The translations under genes and the position numbers were made by a program. Source: Apostichopus japonicus (taxonomy: Eukaryota; Echinodermata; Holothuroidea; Aspidochirotida; Stichopodidae). From it: a stretch of 64,000 nt of DNA. The notes beneath the pieces were generated by a model, which saw only the letters and a list, made by a program, of their open reading frames with translations, searched no databases and was not told the DNA's origin. The first letter of the stretch is position 1. Every line of letters begins with the position of its first letter. The DNA lies in NCBI RefSeq assembly GCF_037975245.1, contig NC_092580.1, positions 20,262,501 to 20,326,500 on the forward strand, in the 5' to 3' direction. Positions 1-14,944 of the stretch are shown here, piece after piece.

Positions 1-291
1 CACTATATCCAATATGTGGCTTAAAATACCTAGGAATAGTTGAACTCACTTATGAATATCTGTGGCTTTCAATACATACGAATAGTTAAATTTACCTATG
101 TATATATGTGGCTAACAGTATACCTACGAATAGTTAAACCTACTTATGCATATTTTTTGCGCACATAACCTATGAATGGTTAAAGTTACTTATGAATATC
201 TGTGGCTTACAATACTAACGAATAGTTGAACTTACTTATGCATATATTTTGCGCACAATACTTGGGAATAGTTAAACTTACTTATGAATAT

Positions 292-360
292 CTGTTACCA
301 TACTGTTATCAATGTCATTTAATAAAGTAGAATAATAAATAGAAATAAAATGGTGAAATT
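292..360. repeat. J junction element, first of 21 copies in the left array
   Basis: A conserved ~70-bp sequence starts with CTGTTACCATACTGTTATCA and continues through GTCATTTAATAAAGTAGAAT to a degenerate start of the 8-bp array (ATAAAATGGTGAAATT). It starts at 292, 638, 1497, 2339, 4038, 4852, 5710, 8915, 9261, 10112, 10954, 12661, 13475, 14333, 14991, 16424, 17953, 18572, 19225, 19844 and 20489. Diverged copies lie at about 61,601 and 62,448. It is neither a 46-mer nor an 8-mer. Its end resembles the 8-bp unit, so it may be where that array first arose. Known variants are ATACTG/ATGCTG, ATCTAA/ATTTAA and GAATAATA/GAATGATA. Confidence 0.9.
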
Positions 361-2399
361 ATGAAATGGTAAAATTATAAATGGTAAAATGGTGATAAAA
401 TGGTAATGCAATGGCTTAAAATACCTACGAATAGTTAAACTTACTTATGAATATTTATGGCTTACAATAGTAAAGAATAGTTAAATTCATTTATAAATAT
501 ATGTGGCTTAAAATACTTAGGAATAGTTAAACTTACTTATGAATATCTGTGGCTTACAATACTTACGAATAGTTAATCTTACTTATGAATATATGTGGCT
601 ACAATACTTAGGAATAGTTAAACTTACTTATGAATATCTGTTACCATGCTGTTATCAATGTCATTTAATAAAGTAGAATAATAAATAGAAATAAAATGGT
701 GAAATTATAAAATGTTAAAATGATAAAATGGTAAAATGGTAAAATGGTAAAATGGTAAAATGATAAAATGATGAAATGATAAAATGATAAAATGACAAAA
801 TGGTAAATGATAAAATGATAAAAAATATAAAATGGTAAAATGGTAAAATGGTAAAGTGATAAATTGATAAAATGGTGAAATGATAAAATGATAAAATGGT
901 AAAATGGTAAAATGGTAAAATGATAAAATGACAAAATGGTAAATGATAAAATGATAAAATGATGAAAAATATAAATTGGTAAAATGGTAAAGTGATAAAT
1001 TGATAAAATGGTGAAATGATAAAATGGTAAAATGGTAAAATGGTAAAATGGTAAAAGGGTAAAAGAATAAAATGGTAAAATGGTAAAGTGGTAAAATGGT
1101 AAAATGGTAAAATGGTAAAAGGGTAAAAGGGTAAAAGAATAAAATGGTAAAATGGTAAAGTGATAAATGGATAAAATGGTGAAATGATAAAATGGTAAAA
1201 TGGTAAAATGGTAAAATGGTAAAAGGGTAAAATGGTAAAATGGTTAAATGGTAAAATAATGGTAATATAATGGCTTAAAATACCTACGAATAGTTAAACT
1301 TACTTATGAATATTTATGGCTTACAATAGTAAAGAATAGTTTAAATCATTTAGAAATATATGTGACTTAAAATACTTAGGAATAGTTAAACTTACTTATG
1401 AATATATGTGGCTACAATACTTAGGAATAGTTAAACTTACTTATGAATATATGTGGCTTACAATACTTAGGAATAGTTAAACTTACTTATGAATATCTGT
1501 TACCATACTGTTATCAATGTCATCTAATAAAGTAGAATAATAAATAGAAATAAAATGGTGAAATTATGAAATGGTAAAATGATAAAATGGTAAAATGGTG
1601 AAATGATAAAATGATGAAATGATAAAATGATAAAATGACAAAATGGTAAATGATAAAATGATAAAAAATATAAAATGGTAAAATGGTAAAATGGTAAAGT
1701 GATAAATTGATAAAATGGTGAAATGATAAAATGATAAAATGGTAAAATGGTAAAATGATAAAATGACAAAATGGTAAATGATAAAATGATAAAATGATGA
1801 AAAATATAAAATGGTAAAATGGTAAAGTGATAAATTGATAAAATGGTGAAATGATAAAATGGTAAAATGGTAAAATGGTAAAAGGGTAAAAGGGTAAAAG
1901 AATAAAATGGTAAAATGGTAAAGTGGTAAAGTGGTAAAATGGTAAAATGGTAAAATGGTAAAAGGGTAAAAGAATAAAATGGTAAAATGGTAAAGTGATA
2001 AATGGATAAAATGGTGAAATGATAAAATGGTAAAATGGTAAAATGGTAAAATGGTAAAATGGTAAAAGGGTAAAATGGTAAATGGTAAAATGGTAAAATA
2101 ATGGTAATATAATGGCTTAAAATACCTACGAATAGTTAAACTTACTTATGAATATTTATGGCTTACAATAGTAAAGAATAGTTTAAATCATTTAGAAATA
2201 TATGTGACTTAAAATACTTAGGAATAGTTAAACTTACTTATGAATATATGTGGCTACAATACTTAGGAATAGTTAAACTTACTTATGAATATATGTGGCT
2301 TACAATACTTAGGAATAGTTAAACTTACTTATGAATATCTGTTACCATACTGTTATCAATGTCATCTAATAAAGTAGAATGATAAATAGAAATAAAATG

Positions 2400-3660
2400 G
2401 TGAAATTATGAAATGGTAAAATGATAAAATGGTAAAATGGTGAAATGATAAAATGATGAAATGATAAAATGATAAAATGACAAAATGGAAAATGATAAAA
2501 TGATAAAAAATATAAAATGGTAAAATGGTAAATTGATAAATTGATAAAATGGTGAAATTATAAAATGATAAAATGGTAAAATGGTAAAATGATAAAATGA
2601 CAAAATGGTAAATGATAAAATGATAAAAAATATAAAATGGTAAAATGGTAAAGTGATAAATTGATAAAATGGTGAAATGATAAAATGATAAAATGGTAAA
2701 ATGGTAAAATGGTAAAATGGTAAAATGGTAAAATGGTAAAATGGTAAAAAGGTAAAATGGTAAAATGGTAAAATGGTAAAATGGTAAAAGGGTAAAAGGG
2801 TAAAAGGGTAAAAGAATAAAATGGTAAAATGGTAAAATGGTAAAGTGGTAAAATGGTAAAATGGTAAAATGGTAATAGGGTAAAATGGTAAAATGGTAAA
2901 ATGGTATAATGGTAAAATGGTAAAATGGAAAAATGGTAAAATGGTAAAATGGTAAAATGATAAAAGGGTAAAAGGGTAAAAGAATAAAAGGGTAAAAGAA
3001 TAAAATGGTAAAATGGTAAATCGGTAAAATGGTAAAATGGTAAAAGGGTAAAAGAATAAAATGGTAAAATGGTAAAATGGTAAAGTTATAAATGGATAAA
3101 ATGGTGAAATGATAAAATGATAAAATGGTAAAATGGTAAAATGGTAAAATGATAAAATGACAAAATGGTAAATGATAAAATGATAAAATGATAAAAAATA
3201 TAAAATGGTAAAATGGTAAAGTGATAAATTGATAAAATGGTGAAATGATAAAATGATAAAATGGTAAAATGGTAAAATGGTAAAAGGGTAAAAGGGTAAA
3301 AGAATAAAATGGTAAAATGGTAAAGTGGTAAAATGGTAAAATGGTAAAATGGTAAAATGGTAAAATGGTAAAATGGTAAAATGGTAAAATGGTAAAATGG
3401 TAAAATGGTAAAATGGTAAAATGGTAAAAGGGTAAAATGGTAAAATGGTAAAATGGTAAAATGGAAAAATGGAAAAATGGTAAAATGGTAAAATGGTAAA
3501 ATGATAAAAGGGTAAAAGGGTACAAGAATAAAAGGGTAAAAGAATAAAAGGGTAAAATGGTAAAATGGTAAAATGGTAAAATGGTAAAATGGTAAAATGG
3601 TAAAAGGGTAAAAGGGTAAAAGGGTAAAATGGTAAATGGTAAAATGGTAAAATGGTAAAA
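2400..3660. repeat. Longest 8-bp array of the left duplication copy
   Basis: This is about 1.26 kb of TAAAATGG-type units between the J at 2,339 and the return to 46-mers near 3,660. It contains patches of TAAAAGGG, TAAAGTGG and AATAAAAT variants. A 387-codon minus-strand frame (2,362-3,525) reads as permuted FYHFTILP repeats. That is the translation of the 8-bp unit, whose period of 8 visits all three frames every 24 bp without a stop on the minus strand. Its counterpart in the second copy is at about 11,015-12,284. Confidence 0.9.
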
Positions 3661-6329
3661 TAATGGTAATATAATGGCTTAAAATACCTACGAATAGTTA
3701 AACTTACTTATGAATATTTATGGCTTACAATAGTAAAGAATAGTTTAAATCATTTAGAAATATATGTGACTTAAAATACTTAGGAATAGTTAAACTTACT
3801 TATGAATATATGTGGCTACAATACTTAGGAATAGTTAAACTTACTTATGAATATTTATGGCTTACAATAGTAAAGAATAGTTAAATTCATTTATAAATAT
3901 ATGTGGCTTAAAATACTTAGGAATAGTTAAACTTACTTATCAATATCTGTGGCTTACAATACTTACGAATAGTTAATCTTACTTATGAATATATGTGGCT
4001 ACAATACTTAGGAATAGTTAAACTTACTTATGAATATCTGTTACCATGCTGTTATCAATGTCATTTAATAAAGTAGAATAATAAATAGAAATAAAATGGT
4101 GAAATTATAAAATGTTAAAATGATAAAATGGTAAAATGGTAAAATGGTAAAATGGTAAAATGATAAAATGATGAAATGATAAAATGATAAAATGACAAAA
4201 TGGTAAATGATAAAATGATAAAAAATATAAAATGGTAAAATGGTAAAATGGTAAAATGGTAAAGTGATAAATTGATAAAATGGTGAAATGATAAAATGAT
4301 AAAATGGTAAAATGGTAAAATGGTAAAATGATAAAATGACAAAATGGTAAATGATAAAATGATAAAATGATGAAAAATATAAATTGGTAAAATGGTAAAG
4401 TGATAAATTGATAAAATGGTGAAATGATAAAATGGTAAAATGGTAAAATGGTAAAAGGGTAAAAGAATAAAATGGTAAAATGGTAAAGTGGTAAAATGGT
4501 AAAATGGTAAAATGGTAAAAGGGTAAAAGGGTAAAAGAATAAAATGGTAAAATGGTAAAGTGATAAATGGATAAAATGGTGAAATGATAAAATGGTAAAA
4601 TGGTAAAATGGTAAAATGGTAAAATGGTAAAAGGGTAAAATGGTAAAATGGTAAAATAATGGTAATATAATGGCTTAAAATACCTACGAATAGTTAAACT
4701 TACTTATGAATATTTATGGCTTACAATAGTAAAGAATAGTTTAAATCATTTGGAAATATATGTGACTTAAAATACTTAGGAATAGTTAAACTTACTTATG
4801 AATATATGTGGCTTACAATACTTAGGAATAGTTAAACTTACTTATGAATATCTGTTACCATACTGTTATCAATGTCATCTAATAAAGTAGAATAATAAAT
4901 AGAAATAAAATGGTGAAATTATGAAATGGTAAAATGATAAAATGGTAAAATGGTGAAATGATAAAATGATGAAATGATAAAATGATAAAATGACAAAATG
5001 GTAAATGATAAAATGATAAAAAATATAAAATGGTAAAATGGTAAAATGGTAAAGTGATAAATTGATAAAATGGTGAAATGATAAAATGATAAAATGGTAA
5101 AATGGTAAAATGATAAAATGACAAAATGGTAAATGATAAAATGATAAAATGATGAAAAATATAAAATGGTAAAATGGTAAAGTGATAAATTGATAAAATG
5201 GTGAAATGATAAAATGGTAAAATGGTAAAATGGTAAAATGGTAAAAGGGTAAAAGGGTAAAAGAATAAAATGGTAAAATGGTAAAGTGGTAAAGTGGTAA
5301 AATGGTAAAATGGTAAAATGGTAAAATGGTAAAATGGTAAAAGAATAAAATGGTAAAATGGTAAAGTGATAAATGGATAAAATGGTGAAATGATAAAATG
5401 GTAAAATGGTAAAATGGTAAAATGGTAAAATGGTAAAAGGGTAAAATGGTAAATGGTAAAATGGTAAAATAATGGTAATATAATGGCTTAAAATACCTAC
5501 GAATAGTTAAACTTACTTATGAATATTTATGGCTTACAATAGTAAAGAATAGTTTAAATCATTTAGAAATATATGTGACTTAAAATACTTAGGAATAGTT
5601 AAACTTACTTATGAATATATGTGGCTACAATACTTAGGAATAGTTAAACTTACTTATGAATATATGTGGCTTACAATACTTAGGAATAGTTAAACTTACT
5701 TATGAATATCTGTTACCATACTGTTATCAATGTCATCTAATAAAGTAGAATGATAAATAGAAATAAAATGGTGAAATTATGAAATGGTAAAATGATAAAA
5801 TGGTAAAATGGTGAAATGATAAAATGATGAAATGATAAAATGATAAAATGACAAAATGGAAAATGATAAAATGATAAAAAATATAAAATGGTAAAATGGT
5901 AAATTGATAAATTGATAAAATGGTGAAATTATAAAATGATAAAATGGTAAAATGGTAAAATGATAAAAGGGTAAAAGGGTACAAGAATAAAAGGGTAAAA
6001 GAATAAAAGGGTAAAATGGTAAAATGGTAAAATGGTAAAATGGTAAAATGGTAAAATGGTAAAATGGTAAAATGGTAAAATGGTAAAAGGGTAAAAGGGT
6101 AAAATGGTAAATGGTAAAATGGTAAAATGGTAAAATAATGGTATTATAATGGCTTAAAATACCTACGAATAGTTAAACTTACTTATGAATATTTATGGCT
6201 TACAATAGTAAAGAATAGTTTAAATCATTTAGAAATATATGTGACTTAAAATACTTAGGAATAGTTAAACTTACTTATGAATATATGTGGCTACAATACT
6301 TAGGAATAGTTAAACTTACTTATGAATAT

Positions 6330-8623
6330 CTGTGGCTTACAATAGTAACGAATAGTTAAAGTTACTTATGAATATCTGTTTTTTACCTTACTTACGAATA
6401 GTTCAATTCACTTATAAATATATGTGTCTTAAAATACTTAAGAATAGCTAAACTTACTTATGCATATGTGGCTTACGATACTGACAAATAGTTAATCTTA
6501 CTTATGTATATATGTGGCTTACGATACCAACGAAAAGTTAAACTTACTTATGCATATGTGTGGCTTACATTACTGAGGAATATTTAAACTTACGTAAGAA
6601 TATATGTGGCTTACAATACTTACAAGTAGTTAAACTTACTTATGAATTATTGTGGCTTAGAACACTCACGTATAGTTAAACTAACTGATGAATATCTGTG
6701 GCTTACAATACTAAGGAATAGTTAATCTTACTTATGAATATCTGTTGCTTAAAAAACTTAGGAATGGTTTAGCTTACTTATGTATCTCTGTGGCTTAAAA
6801 TACCTAGGAATATTTAAACTTACTTATGAATATCTGTGGCTTACAATAGTAACGAATAGTAAAAGTTACTTATGAATATCTGTTTTTTCCGTACTTACGA
6901 ATAGTTAAATTCACTTATAAATATCTGTGGCTTAAAATACTTAAGAATAGCTAAACTTACTTATGCATATGTGGCTTACGATACTGACAAATAGTTAAAC
7001 TTACTTATGTATATATGTGGCATAATTTACCAACGAATAGTTAAACTTACTTATGCATATATGTGGCTTACATTACTTAGGAATATTTAAATTTACGTAA
7101 GAATATATGTGGCTTACAATACTTACAAATAGTTCAACTTACTTATGAATATCTGTGGCTTAAAATACTTAGAAATGATTAAACTTACTTATGTATATAT
7201 GAGGCATAAAATACTAACAAATAGTTAAACTTACTTATGAATATCTGTGGCTTATAATACTTAGGAACAGTTAAACTTACTTAATATGAATATCTGTCGC
7301 TTAAACTACTTCGGAATGATTAAACTTACTTATGTATATCTGTGGCTTAAAATACCTAAGAATAGTAAAATTTACTTATGATAATCTGTGGCTTACAATA
7401 GTAACGAATAGTTAAACTTACTTATGAATATCTGTTGTTTGCCTTACTTACGAAAAGTTAAATTCCCTTATATATATGTCGCTTAAAATACCTAAGAATA
7501 GTTAAACTTACTTATGAATATCTGTGGCTTACATTACTTTCGAATAGTTAAACTTACGTAAGAATATCTGTAGCTTACAATACTTACAAATAGTTAAATT
7601 TACTAATATATATATATGAGGCATAAAATACAAAAGAATAGTTACACTTACTTATGCATATATGTGGCTTACAATACTTACAAATGGTTAAACTTACTTA
7701 TGTATTTATGTGGCATAAAATACCAACGAATAGTTAAACTTACTTATGAATGTATGTGGCTCACAATACTTACGAATAGTTAAACTTAGGTAATAATATC
7801 TGTGGCTTACAATACTAACGAATAGTTAAACTTACTTAATATGAATACCTGTTGCTTAAAATACGTAGGAATGGTTAAACTTACTAAAGAATATATGTGG
7901 CTTACAATACTAACGAATAGTTAAACTTACGTAAGAATATCTGTGGCTTACAATACTTATAAATAGTTAAAATTACTTATGAATATTTGTGGCTTACAAC
8001 ATACCTAAGAATAGTTCGACTTACTTATGAATATCTGTCGCTTACAATACTTAGGAATAGTTAAACGTAATTATGAATAGAGGTGGCTTACAATATACCT
8101 ACGAATAGTTAAACTTACTTATGAATATCTGCGGCTTAAAATACCTACGAATAGTTAAACTTACTTATGAATATCTGTTGCTCACAATCGTAACGAATTA
8201 TTAAATTCACTTATAAATATATGTGGCTTTAAATACCTACGAATAGTTTAACTTACTTATAAATATATGTGGCTTAAAATACTTACAAATAGTTAAACTT
8301 ACTTATGAATATCTGTGGCTTACAATACTTCCGAATAGTTAAACTTACTTATGTATATAGGTGCCTTACAATATACCTACGAATAGTTTAACTTACTTAA
8401 ACATATATTTGGCTTACACTACTCAAGACTATGTAAACTTACATAGGAATATCTGTCGCTTACAATACTTAAGAATAGTTACACTTAATTATGAATATCT
8501 GTTGCTTAAAATAACTACGAATAGGTAAACTTACTTATGAATATCTGTGGTTTACCTTACTTACGAATAGTTAAATTCACTTATGAATATGTGTGGCTTG
8601 AAATAGTAACAAATAGTTAAATT
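6330..8623. repeat. Uninterrupted 46-bp satellite block
   Basis: This is 2,294 bp, close to fifty 46-bp monomers, with no J junction and no 8-bp array. Monomers are more diverged from one another than those in the HOR modules. Variants include GCATAAAATACCAACGAATA, ACGTAAGAATATCTG and CTGTTTTTTACC types. It separates the two copies of the 8.6-kb-spaced duplication. No gene or other element is visible. Confidence 0.9.
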
Positions 8624-11600
8624 CACTATATCCAATATGTGGCTTAAAATACCTAGGAATAGTTGAACTCACTTATGAATATCTGTGGCTTTCAATACAT
8701 ACGAATAGTTAAATTTACCTATGTATATATGTGGCTAACAGTATACCTACGAATAGTTAAACCTACTTATGCATATTTTTTGCGCACATAACCTATGAAT
8801 GGTTAAAGTTACTTATGAATATCTGTGGCTTACAATACTAACGAATAGTTGAACTTACTTATGCATATATTTTGCGCACAATACTTGGGAATAGTTAAAC
8901 TTACTTATGAATATCTGTTACCATACTGTTATCAATGTCATTTAATAAAGTAGAATAATAAATAGAAATAAAATGGTGAAATTATGAAATGGTAAAATTA
9001 TAAATGGTAAAATGGTGATAAAATGGTAATGCAATGGCTTAAAATACCTACGAATAGTTAAACTTACTTATGAATATTTATGGCTTACAATAGTAAAGAA
9101 TAGTTAAATTCATTTATAAATATATGTGGCTTAAAATACTTAGGAATAGTTAAACTTACTTATGAATATCTGTGGCTTACAATACTTACGAATAGTTAAT
9201 CTTACTTATGAATATATGTGGCTACAATACTTAGGAATAGTTAAACTTACTTATGAATATCTGTTACCATGCTGTTATCAATGTCATTTAATAAAGTAGA
9301 ATAATAAATAGAAATAAAATGGTGAAATTATAAAATGTTAAAATGATAAAATGGTAAAATGGTAAAATGGTAAAATGGTAAAATGATAAAATGATGAAAT
9401 GATAAAATGATAAAATGACAAAATGGTAAATGATAAAATGATAAAAAATATAAAATGGTAAAATGGTAAAATGGTAAAGTGATAAATTGATAAAATGGTG
9501 AAATGATAAAATGATAAAATGGTAAAATGGTAAAATGGTAAAATGATAAAATGACAAAATGGTAAATGATAAAATGATAAAATGATGAAAAATATAAATT
9601 GGTAAAATGGTAAAGTGATAAATTGATAAAATGGTGAAATGATAAAATGGTAAAATGGTAAAATGGTAAAAGGGTAAAAGAATAAAATGGTAAAATGGTA
9701 AAGTGGTAAAATGGTAAAATGGTAAAATGGTAAAAGGGTAAAAGGGTAAAAGAATAAAATGGTAAAATGGTAAAGTGATAAATGGATAAAATGGTGAAAT
9801 GATAAAATGGTAAAATGGTAAAATGGTAAAATGGTAAAAGGGTAAAATGGTAAAATGGTAAAATGGTAAAATAATGGTAATATAATGGCTTAAAATACCT
9901 ACGAATAGTTAAACTTACTTATGAATATTTATGGCTTACAATAGTAAAGAATAGTTTAAATCATTTAGAAATATATGTGACTTAAAATACTTAGGAATAG
10001 TTAAACTTACTTATGAATATATGTGGCTACAATACTTAGGAATAGTTAAACTTACTTATGAATATATGTGGCTTACAATACTTAGGAATAGTTAAACTTA
10101 CTTATGAATATCTGTTACCATACTGTTATCAATGTCATCTAATAAAGTAGAATAATAAATAGAAATAAAATGGTGAAATTATGAAATGGTAAAATGATAA
10201 AATGGTAAAATGGTGAAATGATAAAATGATGAAATGATAAAATGATAAAATGACAAAATGGTAAATGATAAAATGATAAAAAATATAAAATGGTAAAATG
10301 GTAAAATGGTAAAGTGATAAATTGATAAAATGGTGAAATGATAAAATGATAAAATGGTAAAATGGTAAAATGATAAAATGACAAAATGGTAAATGATAAA
10401 ATGATAAAATGATGAAAAATATAAAATGGTAAAATGGTAAAGTGATAAATTGATAAAATGGTGAAATGATAAAATGGTAAAATGGTAAAATGGTAAAATG
10501 GTAAAAGGGTAAAAGGGTAAAAGAATAAAATGGTAAAATGGTAAAGTGGTAAAGTGGTAAAATGGTAAAATGGTAAAATGGTAAAAGGGTAAAAGAATAA
10601 AATGGTAAAATGGTAAAGTGATAAATGGATAAAATGGTGAAATGATAAAATGGTAAAATGGTAAAATGGTAAAATGGTAAAAGGGTAAAATGGTAAATGG
10701 TAAAATGGTAAAATAATGGTAATATAATGGCTTAAAATACCTACGAATAGTTAAACTTACTTATGAATATTTATGGCTTACAATAGTAAAGAATAGTTTA
10801 AATCATTTAGAAATATATGTGACTTAAAATACTTAGGAATAGTTAAACTTACTTATGAATATATGTGGCTACAATACTTAGGAATAGTTAAACTTACTTA
10901 TGAATATATGTGGCTTACAATACTTAGGAATAGTTAAACTTACTTATGAATATCTGTTACCATACTGTTATCAATGTCATCTAATAAAGTAGAATGATAA
11001 ATAGAAATAAAATGGTGAAATTATGAAATGGTAAAATGATAAAATGGTAAAATGGTGAAATGATAAAATGATGAAATGATAAAATGATAAAATGACAAAA
11101 TGGAAAATGATAAAATGATAAAAAATATAAAATGGTAAAATGGTAAATTGATAAATTGATAAAATGGTGAAATTATAAAATGATAAAATGGTAAAATGGT
11201 AAAATGATAAAATGATAAAATGACAAAATGGTAAATGATAAAATGATAAAAAATATAAAATGGTAAAATGGTAAAGTGATAAATTGATAAAATGGTGAAA
11301 TGATAAAATGATAAAATGGTAAAATGGTAAAATGGTAAAATGGTAAAATGGTAAAATGGTAAAATGGTAAAAAGGTAAAATGGTAAAATGGTAAAATGGT
11401 AAAATGGTAAAAGGGTAAAAGGGTAAAAGGGTAAAAGAATAAAATGGTAAAATGGTAAAATGGTAAAGTGGTAAAATGGTAAAATGGTAAAATGGTAATA
11501 GGGTAAAATGGTAAAATGGTAAAATGGTATAATGGTAAAATGGTAAAATGGAAAAATGGTAAAATGGTAAAATGGTAAAATGATAAAAGGGTAAAAGGGT

Positions 11601-14600
11601 AAAAGAATAAAAGGGTAAAAGAATAAAATGGTAAAATGGTAAATCGGTAAAATGGTAAAATGGTAAAAGGGTAAAAGAATAAAATGGTAAAATGGTAAAA
11701 TGGTAAAGTTATAAATGGATAAAATGGTGAAATGATAAAATGATAAAATGGTAAAATGGTAAAATGGTAAAATGATAAAATGACAAAATGGTAAATGATA
11801 AAATGATAAAATGATAAAAAATATAAAATGGTAAAATGGTAAAGTGATAAATTGATAAAATGGTGAAATGATAAAATGATAAAATGGTAAAATGGTAAAA
11901 TGGTAAAAGGGTAAAAGGGTAAAAGAATAAAATGGTAAAATGGTAAAGTGGTAAAATGGTAAAATGGTAAAATGGTAAAATGGTAAAATGGTAAAATGGT
12001 AAAATGGTAAAATGGTAAAATGGTAAAATGGTAAAATGGTAAAATGGTAAAAGGGTAAAATGGTAAAATGGTAAAATGGTAAAATGGAAAAATGGAAAAA
12101 TGGTAAAATGGTAAAATGGTAAAATGATAAAAGGGTAAAAGGGTACAAGAATAAAAGGGTAAAAGAATAAAAGGGTAAAATGGTAAAATGGTAAAATGGT
12201 AAAATGGTAAAATGGTAAAATGGTAAAAGGGTAAAAGGGTAAAAGGGTAAAATGGTAAATGGTAAAATGGTAAAATGGTAAAATAATGGTAATATAATGG
12301 CTTAAAATACCTACGAATAGTTAAACTTACTTATGAATATTTATGGCTTACAATAGTAAAGAATAGTTTAAATCATTTAGAAATATATGTGACTTAAAAT
12401 ACTTAGGAATAGTTAAACTTACTTATGAATATATGTGGCTACAATACTTAGGAATAGTTAAACTTACTTATGAATATTTATGGCTTACAATAGTAAAGAA
12501 TAGTTAAATTCATTTATAAATATATGTGGCTTAAAATACTTAGGAATAGTTAAACTTACTTATCAATATCTGTGGCTTACAATACTTACGAATAGTTAAT
12601 CTTACTTATGAATATATGTGGCTACAATACTTAGGAATAGTTAAACTTACTTATGAATATCTGTTACCATGCTGTTATCAATGTCATTTAATAAAGTAGA
12701 ATAATAAATAGAAATAAAATGGTGAAATTATAAAATGTTAAAATGATAAAATGGTAAAATGGTAAAATGGTAAAATGGTAAAATGATAAAATGATGAAAT
12801 GATAAAATGATAAAATGACAAAATGGTAAATGATAAAATGATAAAAAATATAAAATGGTAAAATGGTAAAATGGTAAAATGGTAAAGTGATAAATTGATA
12901 AAATGGTGAAATGATAAAATGATAAAATGGTAAAATGGTAAAATGGTAAAATGATAAAATGACAAAATGGTAAATGATAAAATGATAAAATGATGAAAAA
13001 TATAAATTGGTAAAATGGTAAAGTGATAAATTGATAAAATGGTGAAATGATAAAATGGTAAAATGGTAAAATGGTAAAAGGGTAAAAGAATAAAATGGTA
13101 AAATGGTAAAGTGGTAAAATGGTAAAATGGTAAAATGGTAAAAGGGTAAAAGGGTAAAAGAATAAAATGGTAAAATGGTAAAGTGATAAATGGATAAAAT
13201 GGTGAAATGATAAAATGGTAAAATGGTAAAATGGTAAAATGGTAAAATGGTAAAAGGGTAAAATGGTAAAATGGTAAAATAATGGTAATATAATGGCTTA
13301 AAATACCTACGAATAGTTAAACTTACTTATGAATATTTATGGCTTACAATAGTAAAGAATAGTTTAAATCATTTAGAAATATATGTGACTTAAAATACTT
13401 AGGAATAGTTAAACTTACTTATGAATATATGTGGCTTACAATACTTAGGAATAGTTAAACTTACTTATGAATATCTGTTACCATACTGTTATCAATGTCA
13501 TCTAATAAAGTAGAATAATAAATAGAAATAAAATGGTGAAATTATGAAATGGTAAAATGATAAAATGGTAAAATGGTGAAATGATAAAATGATGAAATGA
13601 TAAAATGATAAAATGACAAAATGGTAAATGATAAAATGATAAAAAATATAAAATGGTAAAATGGTAAAATGGTAAAGTGATAAATTGATAAAATGGTGAA
13701 ATGATAAAATGATAAAATGGTAAAATGGTAAAATGATAAAATGACAAAATGGTAAATGATAAAATGATAAAATGATGAAAAATATAAAATGGTAAAATGG
13801 TAAAGTGATAAATTGATAAAATGGTGAAATGATAAAATGGTAAAATGGTAAAATGGTAAAATGGTAAAAGGGTAAAAGGGTAAAAGAATAAAATGGTAAA
13901 ATGGTAAAGTGGTAAAGTGGTAAAATGGTAAAATGGTAAAATGGTAAAATGGTAAAATGGTAAAAGAATAAAATGGTAAAATGGTAAAGTGATAAATGGA
14001 TAAAATGGTGAAATGATAAAATGGTAAAATGGTAAAATGGTAAAATGGTAAAATGGTAAAAGGGTAAAATGGTAAATGGTAAAATGGTAAAATAATGGTA
14101 ATATAATGGCTTAAAATACCTACGAATAGTTAAACTTACTTATGAATATTTATGGCTTACAATAGTAAAGAATAGTTTAAATCATTTAGAAATATATGTG
14201 ACTTAAAATACTTAGGAATAGTTAAACTTACTTATGAATATATGTGGCTACAATACTTAGGAATAGTTAAACTTACTTATGAATATATGTGGCTTACAAT
14301 ACTTAGGAATAGTTAAACTTACTTATGAATATCTGTTACCATACTGTTATCAATGTCATCTAATAAAGTAGAATGATAAATAGAAATAAAATGGTGAAAT
14401 TATGAAATGGTAAAATGATAAAATGGTAAAATGGTGAAATGATAAAATGATGAAATGATAAAATGATAAAATGACAAAATGGAAAATGATAAAATGATAA
14501 AAAATATAAAATGGTAAAATGGTAAATTGATAAATTGATAAAATGGTGAAATTATAAAATGATAAAATGGTAAAATGGTAAAATGATAAAAGGGTAAAAG

Positions 14601-14944
14601 GGTACAAGAATAAAAGGGTAAAAGAATAAAAGGGTAAAATGGTAAAATGGTAAAATGGTAAAATGGTAAAATGGTAAAATGGTAAAATGGTAAAATGGTA
14701 AAAGGGTAAAAGGGTAAAATGGTAAATGGTAAAATGGTAAAATGGTAAAATAATGGTATTATAATGGCTTAAAATACCTACGAATAGTTAAACTTACTTA
14801 TGAATATTTATGGCTTACAATAGTAAAGAATAGTTTAAATCATTTAGAAATATATGTGACTTAAAATACTTAGGAATAGTTAAACTTACTTATGAATATA
14901 TGTGGCTACAATACTTAGGAATAGTTAAACTTACTTATGAATAT
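8624..14944. repeat. Right copy of the 8.6-kb-spaced duplication
   Basis: This repeats 1-6,329 module by module (J at 8915, 9261, 10112, 10954, 12661, 13475, 14333). The rare exit variant reading ATTATAATGG near 6,142 is also present near 14,757, which confirms homology copy by copy. After 14,944 the sequence enters further modules instead of the 46-mer block that follows copy 1. The duplication junction therefore lies inside a 46-mer. Confidence 0.9.

Larger units (their letters stand above)
1..6329. repeat. Left copy of the 8.6-kb-spaced duplication (modules 1-7)
   Basis: This stretch reappears at 8,624-14,944. Position 1 aligns with 8,624, so the duplication may extend left of the window. 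Matching landmarks are offset by exactly 8,623 bp (J at 292, 638, 4038, 4852, 5710) or 8,615 bp (J at 1497, 2339, and the 8-mer exit at 6136). The two offsets differ by one 8-bp unit. I saw almost no point differences when comparing the copies by eye, which suggests a recent event. The match stops at 6,329, inside a 46-mer. Confidence 0.9.

Noticed and set aside
1-300. Telomeric repeat
   Set aside because: The TTAGGAATAG words belong to the 46-bp monomer. No TTAGGG tandem run is present.
11021-12148. 375-codon minus-strand frame of FYHFTILP repeats
   Set aside because: It is the translation of an 8-bp unit. All three minus frames are equally open and permuted, and frame ends track repeat variants rather than any gene structure.
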